Shown here in pieces: positions 26,569 to 44,224 of a stretch of 64,000 nucleotides of DNA. The notes beneath the pieces were generated by a model. It had not been told where the DNA came from. It worked only from the letters and a program-made list of their open reading frames with translations, and made no database searches. The DNA comes from Amphimedon queenslandica. Its lineage: Eukaryota; Porifera; Demospongiae; Haplosclerida; Niphatidae. The stretch covers positions 12,326 through 76,325 of the forward strand of contig NW_003546480.1 in assembly GCF_000090795.2 (NCBI RefSeq), in the 5' to 3' direction. Position 1 is the stretch's first letter. The number at the start of each line of letters is the position of its first letter. Made by a program: the position numbers and the translations under genes.

Positions 26569-27058
26569 ATGGCCTATAGAGCACAGAAAGTTCAGAAAGT
26601 GATGGTCCAGCCAATAGTATCCTACCATTAATGATCTATTGTTGATGTACTTATTATGTGTTATATTCCTTAACTGTTGCGACTTTAGAATTTAATATTT
26701 AGGTACCTGCAGAATGTAAGTGTCGTTATTATTATTATTATTATCAATTAATTAATAGAAAAGTAGAGTTCAGGTTTGGCTGTATGGTAGACAGAACATG
26801 AGAATAGAGGGAGTTATTACTGTGAGTTATTAATAATAGTTAGTGATGATAGTTATTAATGGTAGGGATTTGATGAGTTTATGAATTTGGTTATGTCTGA
26901 CGCTGAAGAAGTGTATTTAAAAACGGAAACAAGAAAGAGAATTGGTAATTAATTATTAGTTAATTAAATGAATAATTAATGGAGTCACTGTAGGACGTAT
27001 TCTGTTAAGAGGAGATAATGTGACATTGATAATGCAAGCTCAGCAATCTTCTAGTTAA
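26569..27058 (+). CDS. SNRPE: Small nuclear ribonucleoprotein E (Sm core)
   Basis: About five tiny exons. It reads [16 protein letters not shown], then RYLQN, VQVWLYGRQNMRIEGVI, GFDEFMNLVMSDAEEVYLKT, ETRKRIG and RILLRGDNVTLIMQAQQSSS. Human SmE is [20 protein letters not shown]...[20 protein letters not shown]...IMLKGDNITLLQSVSN. Sm1 and Sm2 motifs are intact. The protein is part of the heptameric Sm ring on U1, U2, U4 and U5 snRNAs. Length, about 90 residues, is normal. It shares a promoter with TNPO3. Confidence 0.96.
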
Positions 27059-27401
27059 AAACTGCAAGCAACAACACTATAACTGTTACACAATACATGT
27101 CCATTATTATTATCGTTGTTGTTGTTATTATTATCGTTGTTGTTATTATTATTGTTATTGTTGTTAACTCTCCTTATTCCTTCTGTCTTAGACAATAATT
27201 TTTAAAAATGGTAGAATGTGAATGATAAGGAATATTGAGGGGGAGAGAGAGAGGGAGGGTAATGATGTTATTTATTGTCAGTGATTGTGTGTGTGTGTGT
27301 GTGTACGTCATAAAAATAAAATTCTAAAATAAAGAAATTTGATATTGTATTATTGGGAGAGAGAGAGAGAGAGAGAAGGAATTGGTATAAGAAGGACTAC
27401 A

Positions 27402-27446
<45 letters not shown>

Positions 27447-27535
27447 ATAATGGTTTATAAAACCATAAAATAATAAAATAAAATAATTAAAAAGAATGGT
27501 ATGATGAAAGTATAATGTTAAACTGTTAAAGTTCT
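27059..27535. other. Convergent spacer, SNRPE / TEAD, simple-repeat rich
   Basis: This contains (TTA/TTG)n near 27100-27165, (GA)n at 27241-27260 and 27355-27376, and two (GT)n tracts (27287-27305 and 27403-27445). No gene seen. It presumably includes both 3' UTRs. Confidence 0.7.
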
Positions 27536-32698
<5,163 letters not shown>

Positions 32699-33464
32699 TT
32701 ATAAAACTAAGAGAGAGAGAGAGAGGGGGGGGAGAAAGGTTGAAACAGATATTAGACTAGAAAGAACAATATACACCAACTTACTGTAGCTGCTGTTTAT
32801 GAGAGACAGAAGGACAGACCTACCAGAAGTTGGAGAAGAAACAGAAACACAGCAATAAAGTTTAGACTGTATAACGGCACTCTCTCTCTTCCTTCTCTTT
32901 TCTCTCTCTTTCAAGATTGCTGAGATAATAGAAATACCAACTCTGTCTTACAGAAGAAATGCTTGTCGATCCACAGCTGAGCGGAACAAATACACAGACA
33001 CAAGAGCTAGCAGGTTATACTTAACTTGAAATGATAGTTATGAGAAGAGGCCGGAGACAGAGGCTAAAGAATTCCCTGTATGCTATTGAGAGAGTGTAAA
33101 GCACTGGCCAAGAGATTCTCAATAATCCTCGGAATGGCAATCCTGTGGCCCTAAACAGAATTGAAAGAATGACAAGAACGTAAACCAGCCAATGACTAAT
33201 ACCCTTCCCTCTGTGACGCCATTTTAATACAAGTGACGTCACAGGATGTGACCACCCCCACCTCCTTTGTTATATCTGATTGGTCAGATTGTTCCCACCA
33301 AATTCCTACCTGCATTCTCATTGGTCAGAGAGGAATTAGGGGAATTCCCATTTAATAACTTACATTTTTAATAACTACAATACCGAAATTACTCTATTTT
33401 AGAGAATATTTTTCTTTTAGAAATAATATCAGAATGTATGTCAATGGTGTAAGATAAGTACAAG
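32699..33464. promoter_or_regulatory. Divergent promoter region, TEAD / kappaB-Ras
   Basis: A 766-bp interval, the longest divergent spacer here. It probably holds TEAD 5' UTR exons (a 73-codon ORF at 33021-33242 on minus lies in this part) and the start of both transcripts. Two copies of the promoter-like ATTGGTCAGA (33280, 33318) are inverted or direct CCAAT-type boxes. Confidence 0.45.
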
Positions 33465-35130
33465 ATGCCAGTGAATAAGATATACCGTTTGATGGTATTA
33501 GGAGGGCCTGGAGTTGGAAAGACAGCTCTGATTGAGCAGCTGATATTTGGGAATCACCTAATAGGAGTGGTAAGACACTACAGCTGGACTAATGTTCCAC
33601 CCCTCCTCTTCTAGACTACTGACAGGACGATTGGTGATATTTACGAGGCAGTGATAGAGACTGAGCCAGGAGTGGAGGAAGCCATTCAGCTTTACGATAC
33701 ACCTGGAAATGTACGTACATGCTTGTGGGTGTGGCTAATATTAATGAGTTTTAGTTATTTTCTAGTGAAAGATCAAGAGATGTGTCTTATGATCAGGAGC
33801 ATTACCTGTCTATTGGAGATGTAAGTTAATATCATATAAAACGTTTTTAATTACTTGTTCTTGCTAAAGGGCATTGTACTAGTCTACGACATTGCCAGTA
33901 AAAGCTCGTTTGAAGTTTTAAAGTTAATTCGCCATAAGATATCTCTCAAGCATAAAGAAGTAAGACACTGTATAGCTGGTCATTTTCCAGATCAATATTT
34001 TGGCAAATTTGAAATACAAATTAGACTCCTCTATTAAAAATAAAATTTTTTTTCCAAAAACTTTGAGCCGCTCTCATTTAATCTCTACAATTACTCTCTG
34101 TTGATGTAGTTTCCAGTGGTTGCCATTGGCAACAAGTATGATCTTGATGGAATCAGACAAGTCAAGATGGACACTGCTTTGGATTGGGCAAAAACTGAAG
34201 GAGGTAACCATAGCAACAGTAATATGATTGGTCACGTTATTCATAATAGTTCAATTGTATGAAACATCAGTTCTTGATAGAGACAGCTTGAAGGAACCGT
34301 TCAGCTGCATTGCATGGGTCATGAGCAACCCAGGTAATTAATTAATATTATTATTAATATTATTTAATTAAACAAGAGTGTATTATTATTATTATTATTA
34401 ATTACAGATAAGGTCAAAGTATCTCATACTAAATCAAAGAAATCATTAGCATATTAATAACTATTAATAACTACCATATATCATAATTGCTGTGTGTATT
34501 ATTATTATTCATATTCATTTATTTATTTATATTGTTTGTTTAAATGAATGTTAAGGAGCAAAAACTATTAATTTTAATTATTATTTTTAATAATAGGGCG
34601 TGTCCTACCAGCCCAGTTTCACAGTTCCTTTGTTCATTCAAGTGTACGTAAGTCCTTCACTATACCTCAAGGACGAACCAGGAATAGACACACCCACATA
34701 ACCTCATCAAAAGAGGACCCGCCCCTCCTCTCTCCTCCTCATTCTCACTCTAAAGAGGACACGCCCCCTCCCTTTAACGATCAGAATAGAAAAGGATCAA
34801 CCCCTAAGCCGATACCTCCTGCACACCACTCACCATCAAGTAATGACAAAATCATACGTAATGTCTGACAATTCACCTTTACCTAACCTCCTTGTAGTGT
34901 CAAAGGGTACCAGAGGTAGTCATTCTTCAATGGATACTCATCAGTTACAAACTACTACTGATAGTCCTTTATTGACGCTCAGGTCTATCTCATCTGATAT
35001 GAGTGAGTACTCTATGGACAGTCGTATTTCAACTCACATCTATCCTGATGATGCACTCTATCCAAGGCCTGGACTATTGGGACTTGCTGACTGTATGAGT
35101 TCAAAGACCAGCAGGGACAAGAAGAAATAA
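33465..35130 (+). CDS. NKIRAS: kappaB-Ras (NF-kappa-B inhibitor-interacting Ras-like)
   Basis: A small GTPase that in vertebrates binds IkappaB and restrains NF-kappaB and Ral. Exons are about 33465-33569, 33615-33711, 33751-33820, 33870-33960, 34111-34203, 34250-34332 and 34597 onward. It reads YRLMVLGGPGVGKTALIEQL, FGNHLIG, TTDRTIGDIYEAVIETEPG, QLYDTPGN, GIVLVYDIASKSSFEVLKL and VVAIGNKYDLDGIRQVKMDT. NKIRAS1 reads GLLSVGKTAILEQLLYGNHTIG...LYDTRGL. The Ras Gly12 position is Pro, and the switch II Ala59/Gln61 positions are Pro and Asn, in line with the family's loss of hydrolysis residues. Two 3' ends are possible: a short tail (KVKVSHTKSKKSLAY, stop near 34456) or a long Pro/Ser-rich tail ending SSKTSRDKKK at 35130. 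Confidence 0.88.
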
Positions 35131-35430
35131 ATTAATAATCAATGATGATGACACTTTTTGACCATTTCAATTCCTCCATTAACACATACAGTCATTGTTT
35201 CATTAATGCTAACACACACACACAGTCTGTTATACTGGTGCTGCTGCTGTTCCTTTTATTCTGTTCAATTTCTCATTTCATTTCATTAGCCATTCTCTCA
35301 ATGATTAAGTTCTTTTTTAAATAAAATAAATAAATAAACTAACAAAATAAAGTATTGGAATAACTACAATCCATAATTAATCTTCTATTGTTCCTGAATT
35401 ATTTCTATTTATTATTCTTTATTTTATTTA
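35131..35430. other. Convergent spacer, kappaB-Ras / CPT1
   Basis: 300 bp, AT-rich with AATAAA-type sequences on both strands. No gene seen. Confidence 0.5.
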
Positions 35431-37163
35431 TTATTTATTAGGTGGATACTGGAGTCCATCCTCTTTCTTTATTACAATATCATACAGGTCTATCATATCC
35501 AACAGGCTTTGCTCAATATTCCCAGAGAACCTTCTAGAATCAGTGTGAGGGGAACTCTTGAAACTGGACACATGAAAGTAAAACAAATAATCTCCAGGAA
35601 TGATGTAGGAAACACCATATCCGTCTTTAGTGACCTACAGCAAATGATGATACAGTCAGTGACTGTAAGTACATGAAAAATGGATGAACTAACAGGTCCA
35701 AAGCCACCTCCACATGATATTAGATCAGGTTTATTATTATAATCCATCCTCCCAGTTTGTTGTGTTGGTGTCTATAGCAGCATAAAGTGAATAACAATTA
35801 CAGTACATGAAGTATACCCATTCTAAAGTACAGTATACCCATTCTAAAGTACAGTATACCCATTCTAAAGTAGTACAGTATACCCATTCTAAAGTACAGT
35901 ATACCCATTCTAAAGTACAGTATACCCATTCTAAAGTACAGTATACCCATTCTAAAGTACAGTATACCCATTCTAAAGTACGGTATACCCATTCTAAAGT
36001 ACAATATACCCATTCTAAAGTACAGTATATCCATTCTAAAGTACAATATATCCATTCTAAAGTACAGTATACCTATTCTAAAGTACAGTATACCCATTCT
36101 AAAGTACAGTATACCCATTCTAAAGTACAGTAAAGATACCTACCTGACTGGTTGAGAGTTTCCAAGGTTCATTAATGACAGATGTTAGAAATGGAGAGGG
36201 TATATCCTTACCACGTGATACAACATAGAGACAGAACAAGTGTCTGTCGATCCCTTTACCTATCATGGCATTTTTATAAGAAAGGACATGTTTATCTGTT
36301 GCTGCCTTCAAGAGCCTCTTGCATTCTTCCTTCTACAATAGAAACGATTATTAATAATTAATGATAGACACACCCACATACTGTTGATTGAGGGTTGCAC
36401 ATTGCTTGTACAAACTGAGCTGCCTCTATAGTGCAGGGTCTTACTGTCTCTGTCCTTCCTTCTCTGTACAAACGAGTCATTGAAGCTTCATATGTTAAAC
36501 AAAATTTACCGCCACTATCCTATAAAAAATAAGTAATAATAATGATTAATAATAATGATTAATAATAATAATTAATAATAATGATTAATAAAAATGATTA
36601 ATAATAATAACTTACTCTGTAGTAGGCCAGTTGAAGTGCCATTTGAATGAAAGCATCAGGAGAGAAGCCACACCTTTTAATGATACCCTTACCGTAAGCA
36701 TCATGTTGATTAACATAAAGGTCAATGTCACTGACTGACAACTGAGCATTTTTATATGCTGACTCTATTTTATCATGACACTAAAAATAATAAAAAAATT
36801 TGAGATGATTTCAGAGCTATTTTTGGAAAAAAAAACCATGGGCTATAGCTTTGTAATAAAAGGCTCATAACTGTGAAAAAAAGGACCTTCATAAACATTA
36901 CAAAATGAGTGTGTGGTGTGTGTATGTATTAACTTCTTTTGATATTTTCCATTTCATTCTTTGTGGTTTAGGTGTGCTCTGATCATGTTCACCAATACAG
37001 TTACCATCTTCATCATACAAGTGAGCCTCCTCCTCAATATGAGATATATACTCCAGCATGTGACCAATGATTGGAGCATCAGCCCTGAGTGTATCATGTA
37101 ATATAATCATGATTAATCATTAATTGTTACCAGGAATGTTCGGCATTGATTCCAATCTATTTC

Positions 37164-37200
<37 letters not shown>

Positions 37201-37332
37201 GATTAACATACTCTTCCTTTCTTGAAGGATATACAGGAGAATGACTTATCAAACCAGAAAAGGTACCCGTTTCCATGAAGCAACTTCACACAATAATCTG
37301 TCAATAGTTCTGACCTGTTCTCTCCACCCTAT

Positions 37333-37363
<31 letters not shown>

Positions 37364-37515
37364 TATTATTATTATTAGTATACCAGTGTTAGTTCAGGTG
37401 ATGTGTCATCAAGGTTCAGAAAGAAAGCTGCTTTCTCAATGGCAGTCATATATTCACTATTAACACCACTGGAGAAATACTCTGATCTCACTGACGCCCA
37501 AAATGGCCTAAAGCA

Positions 37516-37566
<51 letters not shown>

Positions 37567-39622
37567 TTAACAGTAATTGTACCTCTCAGCACTGGTCAAT
37601 GCTGCTAGGTGCTTCTCTCCAGGAATCAGTTCCACATCAGTGTCATTCACTATCTGCTCCAACTGCCTACAGTATCATCAATATAACTATACTACAGTAT
37701 CTAAAGATGTACCATTGTATGTCAACAGGGTTCAATAGCTTATTCCTTGAGTAACAGTTCACCTTGTACCACCTCCCCAGCCTGTAGATAACAATGTGTC
37801 TGCTTTCCTCTGGAGCAGCATGATAGAGCACATCTGAAGAGAGAGAGAGAGAACAAAGAGAATATATCAATCCTCTTGTTTGAACATGTTCATTACAATA
37901 AGGAACATAGGAAGGACAATCCCAGTACAATCTAACCTTCTTTCTCTCCTGGTATCCTGCAGGTACCAAAGAGCCTAGTGTACTGACTGGAGCAAAGAGG
38001 AATGAGGTCATTGATAATCAACTATAGAACAGATAATTAGTAATAATAACACTTGAAACATATCAGATATCAACAGTTATGATGTGAGAATTAGTGACAA
38101 TTAAAAACTGACACTTCCCAATGATGTAGCCTATAGCTAACAGAGCTTATACCGGTTTTAATTTCTCGTTTTCAATGTCTTCCTTCATTCTCATGGCAGC
38201 ATGAATGTAGCAAGCAACACGAGGGATCTGGTTGGAATTCTTGAGCACTCCTATATGATCCTTTAATCAAATAAATAAATTAACAATATAAGTATAAGCG
38301 ACATACACAAGCATAATAATTAGAATTGATCATTACTGATCCTCTCCAACCTTGATACACATACTTCTCCCACCAGTCAGTGACCTACAAGGGATAGACA
38401 CTCACATGTATACATTATACACCTGATACTATCATGTATCACTTGTACTTACATAATTAGTAGAGGCCCAGGACTTTAAGAACAAATATCTATTCAGTTT
38501 ATAAGCTGGTCCTCTCTATAAAGACTCAGTAGTGGTCTCCTTATATTAAGTGTACTGTACCTTGAAATCCTCAACTAACTTCTTCTTAGCTTCATAGTCT
38601 TCATCATTGTAGAGTGGGCGGACTGATTCCAGATACTATCAATATATTCCATTCTCAATATTCCATTCTCATTCTCTCTCGGACGTACCCTTGAACATGT
38701 GTCATCGATGCTTGGCAACGGTAACCGTGGCAACGACCGCTGGTAGCTCCCAAGAAGAGGATTACTAGTGCCAGCAACTAACTTGACACACAACTACAAG
38801 AAATGAATAAACTGATGATCAATCTTTGATTGATTAATTAATTAAACGTACGGCAAACAATTTAGTCTTGAGGGACCTCTTCCTACAAATTTAGATAAAA
38901 ATGAAAATAAACATCAAAACGTCTTACCCTCTTGAATCAAACATCCATCCTTTATAAAGGAGGAGACACTTTAGTGTGTACCTCTGTATGTAGCAGAGTA
39001 TAGTCCAGAAGAACAGTGACTCGATCAAACAGATTGATACATTCCAAATAGGCATTGAATTATACCATCTATAAATAATAATAAGAATGGGTGGCTAATA
39101 TTACATTTACTAATGTGAATAATGCAATTGAAAGCCACAACAGAGCATGATGTAACTTCCCTTCTCATAAAACTATGATAATAATGTATATACATGTACA
39201 TGTACATAAGTTACAAGTACATGTACATTTACACACTTAATTACTAGATCATGGCAGTTATAGACTAGCTACTGTCCAAAATAATAACCACTTCCTTACA
39301 ATTCACATAATGTACTTGTACTCTAATGAAGGTGTCAAAACTGAACTGTATACATGTACATGTACCTTGGCCCAAAGTAGATGGTATCAATCGAAGGATG
39401 GGTCCCTGTTGCATGAAGTGCAGCTACTCCAGCAGAAACAAACAACAATGATAATGGAGTAGCAGGAAATATTCCTTTTAGTATTGTGTTCCGTATCCCT
39501 TGACAACGCGAACGGGCCAGTCTCCATAAAGCTAGAGCAAGAGGTTTCAATTGAACGTGGAACAACACTCCATCATCGGATACTGAGAACTGGAAGGCAA
39601 CTGCTTGATGGGCCTCAGCCAT
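35431..39622 (-). CDS. CPT1: Carnitine O-palmitoyltransferase 1
   Basis: Rate-limiting outer-mitochondrial-membrane enzyme that makes acylcarnitine from long-chain acyl-CoA and carnitine. It begins [15 protein letters not shown], identical at the first twelve residues to vertebrate CPT1A (the N-terminal malonyl-CoA-sensing segment). [20 protein letters not shown] is the first membrane segment. Next come [16 protein letters not shown] (transferase signature), the catalytic [19 protein letters not shown] (His kept, split by an intron at about 37110-37130), [26 protein letters not shown] and the SSGGGFGP-like motif with [11 protein letters not shown]. It ends [10 protein letters not shown]. About 20 exons. 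The intron at 35770-36140 is a 21-bp minisatellite. It is divergent with the RhoGAP gene. Confidence 0.95.
35803..36131. repeat. 21-bp minisatellite in CPT1 intron, ~15 copies
   Basis: The unit core is CCATTCTAAAGTACAGTA, repeated with period 21. One copy has a 3-bp insertion, and scattered single changes occur. It lies between the exons for the STSQ motif and the last-but-one exon, and fills the intron. Confidence 0.95.
36790..36865. repeat. Fragment related to the 177-bp unit, CPT1 intron
   Basis: GAAAAAAAAACCATGGGCTA resembles the inverse of the 'aaggctatagtccatggttttttcc' segment of the TNPO3 array. Confidence 0.45.
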
Positions 39623-39930
39623 TAGGACACAAGAGACTTTAGAAGAGAAAGAGACTGCAGCCGGAGCCGGAGCACTACAACTGCCGCGGATTGATTCTCT
39701 GGGATTGATTTATTGAAGGCAAAAGGTGTGTCCCAAACCACACCCTCAACACCACCCACTCATGCTCAGCTCAGTAGTCAGTACTCGTACTATACGTATA
39801 CTCCGTGGGATCTTCTTCTCACGTGATGCATCCTGTTATGAATATTAACTAGTTATTGATTGATGAATATTAATTGGGTAGTTATTTATCGTTAATCAAC
39901 TAGCTAGTAGCTACACCTACATAATTTAAT
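39623..39930. promoter_or_regulatory. Divergent promoter, CPT1 / RhoGAP
   Basis: 308 bp between start codons. It includes a CCACACCC box near 39742 and an ACGTGATGCA (CRE/E-box-like) near 39820. Inferred from layout. Confidence 0.45.
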
Positions 39931-42631
39931 ATGGCTACAGGCTACCAACCTTTAGAAGAGGAAGATGATTGGGAGACAGTCCCTTACATTCCTGCGGGAG
40001 ACCCTCTCGTCTCCTCTCCTGGTAGAGGAACGGAAGGACCGTTAAGAGTCATCTCTGATGATATAGAGAACCTGGTCATAATAGAACAGGAGCCTCCTGG
40101 CCCTCTATCTACTGACCCACCAGAGTCTCTGGAAGAAGAGCCATTATTGATACGATACGAGGAAGAGGAGGAGGAGGAGGAGACAGAGGATGGTCCTAAA
40201 GGTGTAGCTGATGTTGATTATCTTCCTGTCAAAGAGAATGAGATATCAATGATTAGAGGTGTCACTCTAACACTATGTCTATGACCATAAATTTTATTGA
40301 AGCAACATTTCGTCAATTTTGTCACTGTGTTTTCTTTGATGGAATCATTTCCACATTCCACAGTGTGTGGATCATAGTGAAATGACTAAATATACTAACA
40401 AATGAACAATTTTGACGAAATTTTGCCTGACAAATTTGTCATACTTTAATATTCCCCCCTCTCTCTCTCCCCCCTCAGGTGATATTGTGCTGATATTGGG
40501 CCAAACAATTGATAAGTTATATTACAGTGTCATTAATCTAAGAACCTCAGAATCAGGAGAAGTACCAGTTGAATACATCACAGTTGGTGAGTCAATAACT
40601 ACTAGTAACTATTAATAACTAGTTATTAACTAGGTCTTAGCGATGACTCTTTACCAGTTCCTACAAAGTCGAATCTTCAAAGAAGCAATGTTGTATTGAG
40701 GAAGAGATCTCACGGTAACTCCAGCAACAGGAAGACAGGATCGCTCTTTACTGATAATCTGAAGCTGGACATACCACCAGAGGCCAAGGAAAGAGTAATG
40801 GAGGAGTCCTATCAATCAAGAGGAGCCAGGTACATCTCCAGCTGGAGCATTGGCTGGAGTTAATTTGATGATAATTTTGTAATTATATCATTTCTTAGTC
40901 AAGAAAAGGCTAATCTGTCTGAATCCTATGTTAATTCGTTACCAATGGAGTACCGTAGGCTGGAGAAATACAAGATATTATCAGTATCAGGTAAAATATT
41001 GTTATATTCTTTTATTTCATTACATTACTAGGCTCCGATAAGTTTGGTCGACCAGTCATTGTATTTTCGTCTTGTAGACTGCCACCATCTTATCAAATCA
41101 GTCATGATACTTTATTTGCGTACGTCACTTGTTGTTGTTTTTGTAATTTGTTGTTGTTTTTAGTTATTTAAAGTACACTTTGGATCAGTATGTTGAAAAT
41201 GACTATACATTGGTTTATTTTCATCATGGGCTAAGCAGCACCAATAAACCAACCTTCTCCTGGTTGTATCAGATTTATAAAGAGCTGGACAGAAAGTTAG
41301 TGGATTATACTTTAATCCCATTCATTCATTCATTCATTCATTCATTCATTCATTCATTCCGCTCCAGGTATAAGAAGAATCTCAAAAAGTTCTACATAGT
41401 CCATCCAACAACTTTTATTAAAGTTATCGCTACATTTTTCAAACCATTGATCAGGTATTGTGACTGGGTGTGGCTAGTTATTAATATATTATAGTGTTAA
41501 ATTTGGTCGTAAGTTGGTGTACATCAATCGATTGGCTGAACTGGACACCGTCCTCTACACTGACCAGATGGACATACCAGAAGACATTAGGAAGTATGTA
41601 CTCACATATCTACTGTAGTTGAGCTTTGTCAAGAATTGCTAGAAGACAATTCTCCATTTTATTTATACTATCATGCAAATATTGTGTTCTTCTCCAGATA
41701 TGACAGGACGTTAAAGACCCCGCCCAGACCTCATGTTGCTAATACTGAGTCAAGAAGCTCCTCCTTCTACATATCAATAGAGGAGACCCTACCATGTGAC
41801 TCCAGTAACAGATCCCAACAGTTTGGAGTACCCATTGAAATGTATGTATCTATTGTATTACATATCACCTCACCCTCTCCCCTCCTCCCTCTCCTCTCCT
41901 CCCCCTCCTCCCTCTCCCCCCTCCTCATCCTCCCCCCTCCTCACCCTCCCCCTCCTCCCCCTCTCCCCTCCTCCCTCTCAGTTTAAAGAGCAGGAGTGGT
42001 GAGGACATACCCCTAGTGATGTCCCAGTGTATTGAGTTCATGACTAACAATGCTCTGGATGTGGTTGGTATTTTTAGACGAACTCCTTCACATCATAATG
42101 TACAGGAAGTTAAGAAAGCTTTTAATCAAGGTGGGTGGAGCAGTAGGTGGGGCTTATAATCACATTCCTCTCTAGGAGTACCAGTAGATTTTGAGTCGTA
42201 CGCTGATCCTCACCTAACGGCTACAATATTGAAGATGTTCTTGAGAGAATTACCAGAGCCACTCATGACATTCAATCTTCATTCTAAAATAGCATCGCTC
42301 CGAGGACTGACTGAAGAACAGAAGGTTGATAAATGTAAAGAACTGCTACTCTCACTGCCTGATCTAAACTATAAAATAATGAAATATTTATTGGAATTTA
42401 TTGCTAAGGTAATCCATCATTTATTTATTTTATTTATTTATTGTATAATAGGTACTTGCTCATGAAGAACAGAACAAGATGTCTGCTAATAATTTGTCAA
42501 TAGTGTTTGGTCCAAATCTCCTTTGGTCCAAGAATGAAGTGGCCACGTTGAACTCAATGAGTGAAATCAACAGATTCACTTCAATCATTTTTACTAATCC
42601 TGATGTGATGAGTGAGAGTTTAATTAATTAA
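39931..42631 (+). CDS. ARHGAP1: SH3 - SEC14/CRAL-TRIO - RhoGAP protein (p50RhoGAP-like)
   Basis: About 11 exons; exon 1 is 39931-40257. The N-terminus is acidic. Next is a likely SH3 domain split by the first intron: ADVDYLPVKENEISMIRG, then DIVLILGQTIDKLYYSVINL and SGEVPVEYITVG. The SEC14 lipid-binding domain follows: YTLVYFHHGLSSTNKPTFSW, KKNLKKFYIVHPTTFIKVIA and VKFGRKLVYINRL (p50RhoGAP has YTLVYFHHGLTSDNKPSLSW and KALYIVHPTMFIK). The RhoGAP domain has the arginine finger in GIFRRTPS, then LKMFLRELPEPLMTF and NNLSIVFGPNLLWSK. It turns off Cdc42/Rho at membranes. The N-terminal SH3 is not part of vertebrate p50RhoGAP; its WW position is YY. Ends SESLIN. Confidence 0.9.
40285..40440. repeat. 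MITE-like inverted repeat in first intron of RhoGAP gene
   Basis: The left arm has CAACATTTCGTCAATTTTGT. The right arm, reverse-complemented, has CAAAATTTCGTCAAAATTGT. The arms are about 32 bp with a ~90-bp spacer, non-coding. Confidence 0.6.
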
Positions 42632-42707
42632 TGTTTAATTGTGACCACACCTTCTTCCTTTCTCTCTCTTTTTATCTCAAATTTGTCAATATTAGCATTA
42701 ACACGCA

Positions 42708-42711
<4 letters not shown>

Positions 42712-42749
<38 letters not shown>

Positions 42750-42775
42750 GTTATTATTATTGTTATTATTATTGT
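42712..42775. repeat. (ATT)n microsatellite between RhoGAP and ACP2
   Basis: About 64 bp of TTA/ATT triplets in the convergent 3' spacer. Confidence 0.9.
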
Positions 42776-42824
42776 TTGTGTGTATAATCTATCTGTATGT
42801 GATAATAATTTTAAAATATTTTAA

Positions 42825-44192
42825 TTAAAGTTTATCATTTGAAGAAGTGCTGTCTTGTAACATTTGATATTCATTATTTCTCTTGACACGAATACAAAAT
42901 ATGATCAATATAGCCAGTGTAGTTATTAATAACACCAAAGCCACACCCAGTGCCACGCCTAACCCTATCACTATTAAGTTGATGATAAATAAATTGTTTC
43001 TTTTTTGTTTACCCGTAGCTTTGTTTCCGCTTGTGGGTTGAGTTGGTTCATCTAATGAACACAATTCTTCAATTTGACTGATGTTGCTTACCAAATATGG
43101 CTTCATTATCCTATTAATAATAATAACAATAAATTAATAATTATAATAATATGATCAGAATCAGCTCAAAGTTTTTACACAACATACAGTAAGTACATGT
43201 ATATGCAGCAGAATTTTCTACTTTACATTTTTGACGAAATTTGGCCAAAGAACATGTACTACAGTACAGGGACTTTGGCCCAATTTTTGAGCAACTTTAT
43301 TATTATTATTATTAATCATTGTTGTTGGTACTTGTTATTGTTATTATTATTATTATTATTACTGTTTCAATTTTCCCAATGGACAGTTGGTTTCACAGTT
43401 TGGATGAGTTAGTTCATGAAACTGATCACTTTTAGTTTCATTATGATATAAAAACTTCACATAATGTCCACTATATAAAATAAAGTAACATCAACAACAA
43501 CAATATCAGTGAGTCTAATTCATTACTTGTCATCATTTGAATATAGTTCAATTACAAAGGCAGCTGAAAAAAGTGGTTGCTTTTTATCAAATAAATTAAA
43601 GACACTCAACATTGCAGCCACAGTAGTATCATGCTATATTAATAATAGTATCATTAATTACCAGTGATGGACTTACTGCTGAATAAAGGATCATTCTCTG
43701 TGTTAAATTACTTTCCTTTGAAGACTTATCCTCCATATTCTCAATAACCTCGTTAGCCCACAGGCCTGTACCATTAATCATTAACAATACACAGGAGCCT
43801 ACCAGTGCTTACCTCCTGTTAATTGTTTCTTCATGGTACTATCAAAAAGTAATGATAAAACATAATTTGCTAGTTCCTGTAATTTGTCCATCAGTTCAGT
43901 AGTGTACCAATATGGAGTAGTGTAATTAGCATACCACTATATTAATATTAATATTTATTATTATTATTATTATTAGTATGTACATCACTACCTGTTGGAA
44001 CAGGGTGTCCTGTATATGCCATATGTTGGTAAGGTTGACAGGTTCCCCAGTATAGTTTGATAGCTCAACAAACAATTCCTTGTTGTCATTCCATGTTGCT
44101 AGGTAACCTGATGATTTCTCTGTTTGGTTTTTTAGCAGTTCATAACGAGGACAAAGTTTAGAAGCAAAACCTCTTAATAACTATTTTAAAAG

Positions 44193-44224
<32 letters not shown>

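Noticed and set aside
33021-33242. 73-codon hydrophobic ORF (WLVYVLVILSILFRATGLPF)
   Set aside because: It lies in the TEAD/kappaB-Ras promoter with no recognised homology, and a splice-like CTGTTTAG inside. Probably 5' UTR; kept only as part of the regulatory region.
35803-36131. CRISPR-like array of regular short repeats
   Set aside because: Units are contiguous 21-bp minisatellite copies with no unique spacers, inside an intron of a eukaryotic gene. The same applies to 28590-28702 and 31329-31470.
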